DNA of 64,000 nt from DATFCK01 sp963728975 (GTDB lineage: Bacteria; Verrucomicrobiota; Verrucomicrobiia; Chthoniobacterales; UBA10450), in contig CAVSMF010000001.1 in the NCBI GenBank assembly GCA_963728975.1, positions 682,001 through 746,000 of the forward strand, in the 5' to 3' direction. The position numbers were made by a program, and so were the translations under genes. Of this stretch, positions 9,959-18,126 are shown in pieces. How positions within the stretch are numbered: position 1 is the first letter of the stretch; every line of letters starts with the position of its first letter. The notes below the pieces were generated by a model, which worked only from the letters and a program-made list of their open reading frames with translations, had not been told where the DNA came from and searched no databases.

Positions 9959-10312
9959 GGTCGCATCGTAAGCCGCTTACGATGCAGGAGTGAAATCGCT
10001 CGGCGCTCGCATAAGCGCAGAGTCCAAGCCGCATCGAATTGCACGCGGGGACTCTGTCACTTTCAGCCCAGACCTCGTCGTCGGAGAACCCTCATCTCGG
10101 CGCTCTCCCCATTCTCTTGCCGCGCGCCGCTTACCGTCGCATCGTAAGCCGCTTACGATATAGGAGTGAAATCGCTCGGCGCTCGCATAAGCGCAGAGTC
10201 CAAGCCCCATCGAATTGCACGCGGGGACTCTGTCACTTTCAGCCCAGCCCTCGTCGTCGGAGAACCCTCATCTCGGCGCTCTCTCCATTCTCTTGCCGCG
10301 CGCCGCTTACCG
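9959..10312. repeat. 176-bp tandem duplication carrying the palindrome
   Basis: The palindromes at 9965, 10141 and 10317 are exactly 176 bp apart. The two complete spacers are nearly identical, beginning tcgctcggcgctcgcataag and ending ccgcgcgccgcttaccgtcg, with only a handful of substitutions. The third unit stops just after the palindrome. ORFs seen here are repeats of each other and lack coding signs. Confidence 0.9.
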
Positions 10313-10589
10313 TCGCATCGTAAGCGGCTTACGATAGACAGTAAAATCGATATCGGCGCAAGCTATGCCAAACGGGTGCAATCGCATCGCGATCTTCCGA
10401 TTCGGAGGGAGCGATGGAGAGAAAACAATTCCAGGTTCCTCCCGGGAGTGTCGGCAACGGGCAAATCGCCGGTTTTTGACTGCTCGTTAAGCGACTTACC
10501 TTAACTAAGGTTAAATCCCGAACCGGACCGGACCCGGGACGCTAGGCGGCCGCGGCATTCATAATTCACTGTCGCCTAACGACCATTGC

Positions 10590-10889
10590 CTAGGGCAGGA
10601 CGTTCTGGGTAAACGACAGGAAAGGCTTGCGTCTGATTTGCGGTAATTGCCTTCGCGGGACCGGCCGTGGCGGATCGATCTTAAACTGCCATGAGTTGAT
10701 CTCGGCCAGCGACGTTCCCGCCTTGCGCGCCGCCCGTTTGGTCTCCCGAACCCCGACCATTTGCCGGGCCTGAGTTTTGGTCAATTTCCTCCGGCTCATC
10801 AGTCCGCCCCGGGCGCCGATGTACTTGAGATACTCCCTCACCTTTTCAGGCAACCGTTTCTTGTTCTTGGCGGCATTTTTCTTTTTCAT
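10590..10889 (-). CDS. Small basic protein with KGG-like motif
   Basis: A very basic 99-residue protein starting MKKKNAAKNKKRLP. A GTG at 10898 would add three residues. The centre, YLKYIGARGGLMSRRKLTKT, resembles the short LGxxGGxxRxxxLT motif found in many small soil-bacterial proteins, in which the usual C-terminal ARKAAxxRW is here RAARKAG. Function is unknown; nucleic acid binding is a guess from composition. The 19-bp palindrome sits 16 nt before the ATG and could regulate it. Confidence 0.45.
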   Translation of the reverse strand: MKKKNAAKNKKRLPEKVREYLKYIGARGGLMSRRKLTKTQARQMVGVRETKRAARKAGTSLAEINSWQFKIDPPRPVPRRQLPQIRRKPFLSFTQNVLP

Positions 10890-11063
10890 CACTTTCACGG
10901 CCGTATCGTAAGCGGCTTACGATACATGCGGCAACCCACAAATCGGTGGATCGAAAGATCAGGGGCTTTGCGGGAGCGGAATAGGTGCTGATGACTTCTT
11001 TGTGCCAGCGGGCGTCTGCTCCGGATGATCTTCTGCTGTTTCCTAAGCAGGTTTGACCTCCCG

Positions 11064-11300
11064 ATGATATCGTTAGTGCGAACAATTATCGATCTATCTT
11101 CGGAACAAATCCGAAAACTGAGTTTATTTTGCCGGAAGGAAAAGATTCCCCGGGCCGAGGCCGCGCGTCGAGCAGTGGACAGGTTCATCGACCAATCTCC
11201 AGCCTCCAGCCTGCAGCCTGCGCTCGTTTTTTGGCGTCTCCAAGACCCGCGGCAACGTTTCCCGCCATCTGGCAAAGGTAGGGCAGAAATGGAATAGACG
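11064..11300 (+). pseudogene. VapB-type ribbon-helix-helix antitoxin, frameshifted
   Basis: Residues from ATG 11064 read MISLVRTIIDLSSEQIRKL and then RAEAARRAVDRFI, a typical RHH/CopG antitoxin of a VapBC pair. After about residue 50 the frame no longer matches. A shift at the TTTTTT run near 11227-11232 brings in FFGVSKTRGNVSRHLAKV and WNRRA, which fits the usual VapB tail. The original gene therefore appears broken by one indel. The stop of that tail lies directly before the toxin ATG at 11308. Confidence 0.6.
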
Positions 11301-11307
11301 GGCTTGA

Positions 11308-11672
11308 ATGCGCTGCTCGCGACAGCGATGTCTTACTGGATTTCCTGGACGATCACGCCGCGGCCGCTAACGAAAATCGCACGTTACCGTGAATGCTGTA
11401 TCAGCATCATTTCATGGATCGAGCTTATGGTCGGAGCGCGAAACCCAGCCGATCAACAGATTCGCCGCGAATTCCTCAATCATTTTCGGCTTGTCTCCTT
11501 AACAGAGGCAGTAGCTGAGAAAGCGGTAAAATTACGGCAGGATCACGGGATTAAGCTTCCCGGCGCTATCATTTGGGCCAGCGCCTTAGCGAAAACTGTG
11601 AGCTCGTTTCCCGGAAGAGGAAGGGACTTTTCCGCGGACGAGCCAGGAGTCCGGTTTCCTTACCGCCGCTGA
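11308..11672 (+). pseudogene. VapC-type PIN-domain toxin, multiple frameshifts
   Basis: PIN ribonuclease toxin fragments appear in three frames. DSDVLLDFLDDHAAAANE (from 11321) is the N-terminal part with the first acidic residues. CISIISWIELMVGARN and LPGAIIWASALA follow in another frame, then NCELVSRKRK in a third, and RDFSADEPGVRFPYRR returns to the second. At least three indels are needed to rebuild one protein, so it should be inactive. Together with the broken antitoxin this is a decayed toxin-antitoxin locus. No gene is seen in 11673-11816. Confidence 0.65.
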
Positions 11673-11816
11673 ACATCAGCTCGCCTGATCGGATCACCCA
11701 GTGCGGCGGCAAAGCGAACCGCACCGCGTTATCTAGAAACGAGATGGGTTCTCGGAAATAACGGGCGCCGACGGCGCGGGCGCCCTCCAGGCGACGATTT
11801 CAGGGGGAGAGGGCGG

Positions 11817-12584
11817 TCAGTGCGGCTGGGTTTTGAGCATCCGGATCGCGTCCCGCAGCTCGGCGGCGCGTTCGTAGAGCTCCTTGGCGATGGCTGTCTC
11901 CAGTTCGCGCTCCATCACTTCCAGCTTGGAAAGCGGCCGCTTGGCCCGCACTTCTTCCAGCCATTCTTCCAGGAACATGATCTCCGAACTTTTGCTGGCC
12001 AGTTCCGGAAAGTTCGAGCGGTGAAAAAATTCCGCGATCGTATCCCGGCCCTGCTCGATCTCGACCATCGCCTCCGGAAATCGGCCTTGCGACAGAAATA
12101 TGGAGGCTTTGGCCCGCGTATTCATCATCAACACGTAAGGCCGGAATTGCTGCATGCTCCAGGTGAGATCTTCCCGCTCGGTATGCGCGGCCACAAAATC
12201 GAACAAATCGAGGTTGCGCTGGGTATCGCGAACGACCCCGGCAAAGTCGTTAATCTGAAACAGACTCAGATACCGGTGATAATACTGAATGCCTTCCTGC
12301 TGGAGCTCGCTGCATTGTTCCGAGGTCAGCTCGTAAGTATTGCCCTGGGCCAGAGCATGCGCCGCTCGCAATTGATGATAAGCAAGGAGGGATTCGCAAT
12401 TGTGCGGCCGGGTTCCATCCGGCCGTCCGGTTATTTCCATCTGCAACACGCCAAGGTCGATCCGCAGCTGCAGTTTCTCGCGCCCGTCAAGTCCGGCAAC
12501 CTTGCGCACCTTGATTGTGCCCGTTTGGTGGGGCCAATCCTTCAGGATCGTATTCAAATCCAAGCTCATTCTTCGATAAAGCAT
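11817..12584 (-). CDS. UvrB/UvrC (UVR) motif-containing protein
   Basis: A 255-residue soluble protein. The C-terminal about 35 residues (LEVMERELETAIAKELYERA, then AELRDAIRML) form a UVR coiled-coil motif as in UvrB and UvrC. The rest is helical with a TPR-like stretch (SIFLSQGRFPEAMVEIEQGR). Start may be ATG 12584 or ATG 12569 (MSLDLNTILKDWP). It is not UvrB or UvrC itself, since nuclease and helicase motifs are absent. UVR motifs also occur in McsA-like regulators, so a protein-interaction role is the safest inference. The 222 nt between it and xerD hold no visible gene. Confidence 0.75.
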   Translation of the reverse strand: MLYRRMSLDLNTILKDWPHQTGTIKVRKVAGLDGREKLQLRIDLGVLQMEITGRPDGTRPHNCESLLAYHQLRAAHALAQGNTYELTSEQCSELQQEGIQYYHRYLSLFQINDFAGVVRDTQRNLDLFDFVAAHTEREDLTWSMQQFRPYVLMMNTRAKASIFLSQGRFPEAMVEIEQGRDTIAEFFHRSNFPELASKSSEIMFLEEWLEEVRAKRPLSKLEVMERELETAIAKELYERAAELRDAIRMLKTQPH

Positions 12585-12806
12585 CGGATATTTAATGTTC
12601 GTTTGTCAATGGGGTCGCGGATTCCCAGGAAGAGCCCGAGCCCCAAACGGGGAGGGCGGACAGGGTGGAAAAGGGGGTATGAGCAGGCGAGTGGATGAGG
12701 GCGGATCGGCCTAGGGCGCAGGGGCGTGGGGGGGGTAGCGATCGGAATACCGGGAAATCCAAGGTGTTGAGTGGCGATTGAGGTCAATCGCCGCTAGCTT
12801 GGGCAA

Positions 12807-13697
12807 GTGGAGCAGGCCATCGAGTCGTTCATCCGGTTCCTGGCAGTCGAGCGCGGCCTGTCGGATAATTACCAGCTCTCGACCCAACGATCGCTCCTCG
12901 AGTTCGCCCAATGGTGCTCCCGAAGGAAACAGATTTTCAAGCCAGGCGAAGTCACCCTCTCGCTGGTCACGGAATACCTGGCGGAACGGAAACGGGGCGG
13001 CCTGGCTGCCTCATCCATAAAATTGATCGTGGTGGCCCTGAAGATTTTCTTTCGTTTTCTGAGCGCCAGAGGGCTGGTGGCCCGCGACCCGGCCGAGGCG
13101 CTGGCTTTGCCCCGGATCGAACGTTATCTCCCGGGCACACTTAACGAATTGGAAGTCGAGCAACTGATCGAGAATATCGACACCAGGGCTGCGCTCGGAT
13201 TGCGGGACCGGGCCATGATCGAGCTCCTTTATGCGAGCGGGTTGCGCATTTCGGAACTGGCGGCGGCACGCCTGGAAAACTTCGCGGCGGAAGAGGGCAT
13301 CCTCCGCGTAACCGGGAAAGGCAACAAAACGCGGCTGGTCCCGGTGGGCCGGAAGGCGTGTCAGGCGCTGGCGGCGTATCTTTCCACCGAACGGCCCAAG
13401 CTGGTGAAACGCCGCAGCGGCAGCGAGATTTTTTTGTCGGCACGCGGGACAAGGTTAACGACCGCCCGGATTTGGCAGATCGTCAAAAGCCGGGCTCGGC
13501 AATCAGGGTTGGAAAGGAATGTGTATCCGCATTTGCTTCGGCACAGTTTTGCCACGCATTTGCTGAGCAACGGGGCCGATCTGCGGATCATTCAGGAAAT
13601 GCTTGGGCACGCCGACATTTCGACTACGCAGGTTTACACCCATGTCGATCAACAACGTCTGAAAGCGGTCCACCGGCAATTTCATCCGCGGGCCTGA
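12807..13697 (+). CDS. xerD: Tyrosine recombinase XerD
   Basis: A 296-residue site-specific recombinase that resolves chromosome dimers with XerC at dif. The N-terminal SAM-like core-binding domain covers residues about 1-85 and the catalytic domain follows. The full catalytic set is visible: Arg in ASGLRISELAA, Lys in GKGNKTRLVPVG, His and Arg in HLLRHSFATHLL, His in MLGHADIST and the nucleophile Tyr in TTQVYTHV. Length matches the family. The start is GTG at 12807. It stands alone, followed by a minisatellite, with no integrase-type mobile context, so a housekeeping role is likely. Confidence 0.93.
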   Translation: MEQAIESFIRFLAVERGLSDNYQLSTQRSLLEFAQWCSRRKQIFKPGEVTLSLVTEYLAERKRGGLAASSIKLIVVALKIFFRFLSARGLVARDPAEALALPRIERYLPGTLNELEVEQLIENIDTRAALGLRDRAMIELLYASGLRISELAAARLENFAAEEGILRVTGKGNKTRLVPVGRKACQALAAYLSTERPKLVKRRSGSEIFLSARGTRLTTARIWQIVKSRARQSGLERNVYPHLLRHSFATHLLSNGADLRIIQEMLGHADISTTQVYTHVDQQRLKAVHRQFHPRA

Positions 13698-13726
13698 AAT
13701 CCCGGGGGAAGGAGAGCCTTCAATTT

Positions 13727-14000
13727 TCAACGCCCAACGTTCAACGCTCAACACTCAACGCTCAACGCTCAACGCTCAACGCTCAACGTTCAACGCTCAA
13801 CGCTCAACGCTCAACGTTCAACGCTCAACGCCGCAACGCTCAACGCCGCTCAACGCTCAACGCGCAACGCTCAACGTTCAACGCTCAACGCTCAACGCTC
13901 AACGCCCGACGCTCAACGCGCAACGCTCAACGTTCAACGCCCAACGCTCAATGCCGTTCAACGCCCAACGCCCAACGCCGCAGCGCTTAACGCCCGACGT
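13727..14000. repeat. 7-bp minisatellite (YTCAACG)n
   Basis: About 270 bp of near-continuous heptamers, mostly ctcaacg with variants ttcaacg, cccaacg and cgcaacg, interrupted by gccg in places. It runs straight from the xerD 3' end towards the next gene. The apparent ORF through it (alternating NAQRSTL-type residues) is a consequence of the repeat. The whole gap 13698-14074 contains no gene that I can support. Confidence 0.9.
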
Positions 14001-14074
14001 TGCATGGCGGGGAACGCCGGAGCGGGTTTTGATCAGTTGCCGGTCGGGACGGCGGCCGTTACAGTCTGCCTCTC

Positions 14075-15919
14075 ATGAAACGGTTCTGGGTATGGGCGGT
14101 GGCGATTGCGGTGATCGGCGCTGGGATTTGGGTTGGGCTGCGGCTGGCGGAGCAGCCCTCGAATGCGGCTGTGTCGTCACTTCTGCCCCGCGGCACGATC
14201 GCATTTGTTCACCTGCCCGATTTTAACGCGACAATAACGCAATGGCACCACTCCGACATTTACCGGATCTATCGGGAGCCGGCGGTGCAGGATTTCCTGC
14301 AAAAGCCCCGGAGCCGCGCAACCAAACGAAAGACGGTATCGGCAACGGTAAGCGAAATCCAGGAACTGGATCCGAAAGATGCGTTTCTCGCCCTGACTTC
14401 GCTGGCCAATGATAAACCGAAAATGGTGGCCGGGTTTCGGTTTCGTTCCAGTGCCGAGACAGCTAACCGGGTCATCGCGGATTGGCGCACAAAAATTAAG
14501 GGAGGAGCCCAGCCCGAAACGGTCACGTATCAACAGCACCGGATCGAGGTCGTCAGCCAGCCGACATTTCCCCTGGCGACCGTGCAGGATCGGGACTGGT
14601 TTTTTGCCAGCAACGATATCGAGGAATTAAAACAGGTCCTCGACCGGGCCGATGGTCGAAACAAAGACCGGAAATCGCTGCTTCGGACGGATGCCGTCTT
14701 TAAAGAAGCAATGCACGCCATGCCGTCGAGCTATGCTTTGCTTTTTTATCTGCAGCCAAAAACCTTCAGCGACCGGATTGCGGCCGTCCGCTCGGCATTG
14801 GCGCCATCCGGGATGCAGAATCGGCCCTCGGTTATCGAACAAATCCATAGTATTTGCGCCACCACTCGATTCGACGACGGCAAACTGCACGACGTTATCT
14901 TCCTGGGCATGCCCCGACAGGAAGAGAACGCCAGGCTTACCCGCAGTTCCCTGACCCTGGGCACCCGCGCCACTTTTCTTTACCTGGCGAGCCTGATCAA
15001 TTTCTCCAAACAGGCGGCTCTTTTTTCGCCAAAGGGAGGGGCGAACTTTCTTGGTGCGCGAGTGGGAAAAATTGCCAATGCCCTCGCCGATGCGGGGATC
15101 GCACCGGACGATTGGAAGCTTGCCTTCAGTCCCGAGGCCGGAATTTTGGCCGACTGGTCGCAGGACGTACGCTGGCCTTCCCTTATTGCCAGCGTCCCGG
15201 TGAAAGACAGGGCGCACGCGAAAAAAATAACCGAGGCCCTGACTCATGGAATGGACGAGGACGCGGTTTGGGAGGAAACGGATCAAAATGGCGTCCACTA
15301 CTGGTCGATGCAGACGCAGCCCACTTTGTTGTCCGTCCGGCCGGTAATTGCCTTGTCGAACCAGGTATTAATCGCCGGTCTGGATGAAGCTTCCGTGCAA
15401 GCCGCAATCGAGCGGAGCGAGAAAGACCAGTCCGAGCTGGCAAGTTCCGACACCTACAAACACGCAGCCCACGCCATCCCCGCGCCGACGAATTTTTTCA
15501 CCTACCTAGACCTGGGCGTGCTCTACGCGCGGCTGGACGCGACCCTTCGTCCGATGCTGATGATAGTGGGCCCGTTTGTGCCAACCATTAATGATTACGT
15601 TGATTTGAGCAAACTCCCGCCAGCCGAGGCGATTACGAAACATCTGAGCCCGATTGTCTGCTCGCAGCGTTACGCTGGCAAAGGCTACATTGCCGAGTCG
15701 ATTGGCCCAATCACGCTTAATCAGGCCGGGATCGGTGTTGGTTTGCTGGCCGGTTTGGGCGCGCTCAGCTACCAGAGGAGCGGTCTGGGAGCTTTGAGCG
15801 GGCTGGGATTTCCGGGATCGACAACCCCACCGGCAAGCCCCTCACCGTCAGCGCGTTCCGCTAAGACTCCATCAGCCGGGCCAAAAGCGGCTTCGCCGGC
15901 TCCCAGCGATACGCCATAG
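14075..15919 (+). CDS. Membrane-anchored protein of unknown function
   Basis: A 614-residue protein with an N-terminal signal anchor (MKRFWVWAVAIAVIGAGIWV) and a large predicted extracytoplasmic region. The order of segments (LPRGTIAFVHLPDFNATI, WFFASNDIEELKQVLDR, LANALADAGI-like helices, a second FFTYLDLGVLYARLD segment) suggests two related halves of the kind seen in DUF3352-like proteins, but I cannot confirm this. The tail from residue about 570 is Pro/Ser/Ala-rich. No catalytic motif. It stands alone between the minisatellite and a small ORF. Confidence 0.7.
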   Translation: MKRFWVWAVAIAVIGAGIWVGLRLAEQPSNAAVSSLLPRGTIAFVHLPDFNATITQWHHSDIYRIYREPAVQDFLQKPRSRATKRKTVSATVSEIQELDPKDAFLALTSLANDKPKMVAGFRFRSSAETANRVIADWRTKIKGGAQPETVTYQQHRIEVVSQPTFPLATVQDRDWFFASNDIEELKQVLDRADGRNKDRKSLLRTDAVFKEAMHAMPSSYALLFYLQPKTFSDRIAAVRSALAPSGMQNRPSVIEQIHSICATTRFDDGKLHDVIFLGMPRQEENARLTRSSLTLGTRATFLYLASLINFSKQAALFSPKGGANFLGARVGKIANALADAGIAPDDWKLAFSPEAGILADWSQDVRWPSLIASVPVKDRAHAKKITEALTHGMDEDAVWEETDQNGVHYWSMQTQPTLLSVRPVIALSNQVLIAGLDEASVQAAIERSEKDQSELASSDTYKHAAHAIPAPTNFFTYLDLGVLYARLDATLRPMLMIVGPFVPTINDYVDLSKLPPAEAITKHLSPIVCSQRYAGKGYIAESIGPITLNQAGIGVGLLAGLGALSYQRSGLGALSGLGFPGSTTPPASPSPSARSAKTPSAGPKAASPAPSDTP

Positions 15920-16035
15920 GGGAGTGTTCAGAAAGCGTACAACGTCGCGTCATTTCGGCGCTATCGGTCCCACCGTTCTCGCTTCTGAGAGAAAAGAGCT
16001 GCGTTCGGGGAAAAATATGCTATGGTTTTGGCCCT

Positions 16036-16347
16036 ATGGCTATCCTTAAGAAAAATGCATTTTCCCGCCGAGTTCCCGACCTGGTGACCGAGGAATTGGT
16101 TGCGGTTCTCTCGCGGCGTGCATCCTTTGAATTCAAGCAGCTCTTCGACATCGTTCACGAGAACCTGCGCGCTCGCAATGCCGCCAGTGGAGGGGAAGAG
16201 ATGCTTCGGCTTCGGGCTTACGAAAAGTTGCAGAATCTCGTCGCGCGGGGCGCGGTGAAGAAGAGCGGGAAAAAATACAAGGGATTGCCTTCGGCTCTGG
16301 CCAACGCGATTGCGCCACAAAACGGTCATCTCGCGGGTGTAAGATAA
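16036..16347 (+). CDS. Small conserved-looking protein, possible winged helix
   Basis: A 103-residue, basic, soluble protein beginning MAILKKNAFSRRVPDLV. The helical pattern with EMLRLRAYEKLQNLVARGAV followed by KKSGKKYKGL resembles the recognition helix and wing of a winged-helix fold. No DNA-binding family could be named. It ends 39 nt before nuoA and on the same strand. Confidence 0.5.
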   Translation: MAILKKNAFSRRVPDLVTEELVAVLSRRASFEFKQLFDIVHENLRARNAASGGEEMLRLRAYEKLQNLVARGAVKKSGKKYKGLPSALANAIAPQNGHLAGVR

Positions 16348-16386
16348 GCGGACATCAAGTTTTTGGTCTTCGCGAACGGACCGGCA

Positions 16387-16758
16387 ATGCTTCGAGATTA
16401 TCTGCCGGTTCTATTGCAGGTTATTGTCGCGATCGGTTTCGCGGCGTCGGCATTGATCGCCAGCGTAATCCTCGGCAAAACCGGCAAGCGAACGCGGGCC
16501 AAAGACATGCCTTACGAATGCGGCATGGTGCCGGTCGGAGAAGTGCCGCCGCGATTCAGCGTCCGGTTTTACCTGGTGGCGATGCTGTTCATTCTGTTCG
16601 ATCTCGAGATCGTGTTCATGTACCCCTGGGCAGTGGTTTACAAACAAGCCATCATCCATGGCAGCGCCATATTCTGGAGCATGCTCAGCTTTATCTCGAT
16701 CCTGATGGTCGGCTACATCTACGCCGTGAAAAAAGGTGCGCTCGACTGGAAACAGTGA
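16387..16758 (+). CDS. nuoA: NADH-quinone oxidoreductase subunit A
   Basis: A 123-residue membrane subunit of respiratory complex I. Three hydrophobic helices are visible (DYLPVLLQVIVAIGFAASAL, RFYLVAMLFILFDLEIVFMY, SMLSFISILMVGYIYAVKKG). The conserved loop MPYECGMVPVGE between helices 1 and 2 and the FDLEIVF acidic motif in helix 2 are hallmarks of NuoA. Start ATG 16387 gives the standard length; a TTG at 16363 is less likely. No nuoB or other nuo gene is next to it, so it is separated from the rest of its complex. Confidence 0.9.
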   Translation: MLRDYLPVLLQVIVAIGFAASALIASVILGKTGKRTRAKDMPYECGMVPVGEVPPRFSVRFYLVAMLFILFDLEIVFMYPWAVVYKQAIIHGSAIFWSMLSFISILMVGYIYAVKKGALDWKQ

Positions 16759-16854
16759 ACGGTCGAGGGCCGGCTGACAGTTCGGAAACAGCGGCGGGGT
16801 GAAGTCAAAGCTCCTTTGTCCGAAGAGCTCCTTTAATTTGCGGCGGTAAATGCA

Positions 16855-18117
16855 ATGTCCGAGGCGAATGGCGGCGTAACAAAGGTCAAACCGCCCGGAA
16901 CCAACCGCAGACGAGATTTGTGGGTAGCGGTGGCGTTATCACTTTTCGCCTTGGTTGCTTTCTATCTTTCGACCAAGGCGATGCAACAGGACCTTGATTA
17001 TACCTTCCGCATCGCTTCGGCATTGCTGCATGGCCGACTCGACCTGGGCGAGAAACCGCCTTCCTGGCTCAATGAAATGGTCCTGCAGGATGGGAAATAT
17101 TACTCCGTCTTCCCCCTCGGCGCCGTTCTCAGCATGGGGCCAGTCAGCTTGCTGGAGCAGGCCGGCTGGATCCACAACTTTCCCGGTGACGTTCTTGGCG
17201 CCTTGATAGCGGGTCTCTCCACCTTCTTTTTTTTCCGGTTATCGTCGATCGAGAACAGTTCGCTCGGCCGAAGGATTCTCCTGGCCCTGTTTCCAGTCTT
17301 TGGAACCTGGACATGGTGTAATCTCGGGTTTGGCGGGGCGTGGCAAATCGCTTTGGGGCTGGCGCTGATAGGAGAAATCGGGGCGCTTTATTTCATCCTG
17401 GTGCGGCCATCGTTTGTGGTAGCCGGAACATTCTTCGCCCTTGCATTTGGTAACCGGACCGAACTGATTCTCACTCTGCCGGTTTATCTCTATCTCTGCA
17501 TTCAAAGCGCTTCCCGGAGCGGAATCGGGGCGGGCGGCGGCTGGAACCTGCCCGCGCGGCAGAATTGGCGGCGTTTGATCGGCTTTCTGGTTATCCCCAC
17601 GCTCCTGGCGCTTTTGACCGCCGGCTACAACTATGCGCGTTTTCATTCCATTTTCGATTTTGGATACACCCATATCGCCAACCTTCTTGAGGAACCGTGG
17701 TATCAGCATGGATTGTTTTCCGTCCACGCCATCCCCGGAAACATTTACAAAATGTTGTTTGAGGGCATGGACGAAATCCCGGAGTTCCCCTATCTCAGGC
17801 CGCACGGGTTTGGCTGCTCCATTTTCATTGCCAGTCCGTTTCTATTCCTGCTTTTCCGGCAAGGCGGCGACTACAAGCTGGTTTCATGGACGGCAATCGC
17901 CCTTTCGACTTTCGCGCTCTGGTGTCATGGCAACACCGGAGGATGGCAGTTTTCCTATCGCTACGGGATGATTCTCTTGCCTTGGATGTATCTTTTGCTG
18001 ATGGGCAACGGCCCAAAGAAACTCTCGGGCATAGAAATATCGCTCTTCGTCGTATCGGTGGCGATCAATGCGCTGGCTGTTTATGAGTTTCTCTGGACCG
18101 ACCAGATTCAGCCCTAG
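16855..18117 (+). CDS. Multi-pass membrane protein, possible GT-C-type glycosyltransferase
   Basis: A 420-residue polytopic protein with about ten hydrophobic segments. After a basic N-terminus the first helix is LWVAVALSLFALVAFYLS, followed by a loop with DLDYTFRIASALLHGRLDLG. The pattern (first helix, acidic/Arg-containing periplasmic loop, many helices) is like lipid-linked-sugar GT-C enzymes, but no definite DxD-type signature was seen. It converges with the PIG-V-like gene at 18127, with 9 nt between them; the two may act on the same cell-envelope glycan. Low-confidence function. Confidence 0.6.
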   Translation: MSEANGGVTKVKPPGTNRRRDLWVAVALSLFALVAFYLSTKAMQQDLDYTFRIASALLHGRLDLGEKPPSWLNEMVLQDGKYYSVFPLGAVLSMGPVSLLEQAGWIHNFPGDVLGALIAGLSTFFFFRLSSIENSSLGRRILLALFPVFGTWTWCNLGFGGAWQIALGLALIGEIGALYFILVRPSFVVAGTFFALAFGNRTELILTLPVYLYLCIQSASRSGIGAGGGWNLPARQNWRRLIGFLVIPTLLALLTAGYNYARFHSIFDFGYTHIANLLEEPWYQHGLFSVHAIPGNIYKMLFEGMDEIPEFPYLRPHGFGCSIFIASPFLFLLFRQGGDYKLVSWTAIALSTFALWCHGNTGGWQFSYRYGMILLPWMYLLLMGNGPKKLSGIEISLFVVSVAINALAVYEFLWTDQIQP

Positions 18118-18126
18118 GCCCTAGGG

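Larger units (their letters stand above)
9818..10923. repeat. Five dispersed copies of a 19-bp palindrome
   Basis: The palindrome ATCGTAAGCSGCTTACGAT occurs at 9818-9836 (one mismatch), 9965-9983, 10141-10159, 10317-10335 and 10905-10923. A more degenerate form lies near 10483-10503. The arms are perfect apart from the centre. The last copy is 16 nt upstream of the start of a small basic protein, where it could act as an operator. The first four lie in a stretch (9661-10589) that otherwise contains no gene I can support. Confidence 0.85.

Noticed and set aside
9959..10504. Tandem array with spacers taken as a possible CRISPR
   Set aside because: The 157-bp spacers are nearly identical to each other, unlike CRISPR spacers, and no cas genes are present.
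13358..13990. Plus-strand ORF of 210 codons rich in NAQRSTL repeats
   Set aside because: It overlaps xerD out of frame and then runs through the heptamer minisatellite, so its composition is produced by the repeat.
18112..18126. Palindrome ccctaggccctaggg between two convergent genes as a bidirectional terminator
   Set aside because: No T-run on either side and it overlaps a stop codon; it may be chance.
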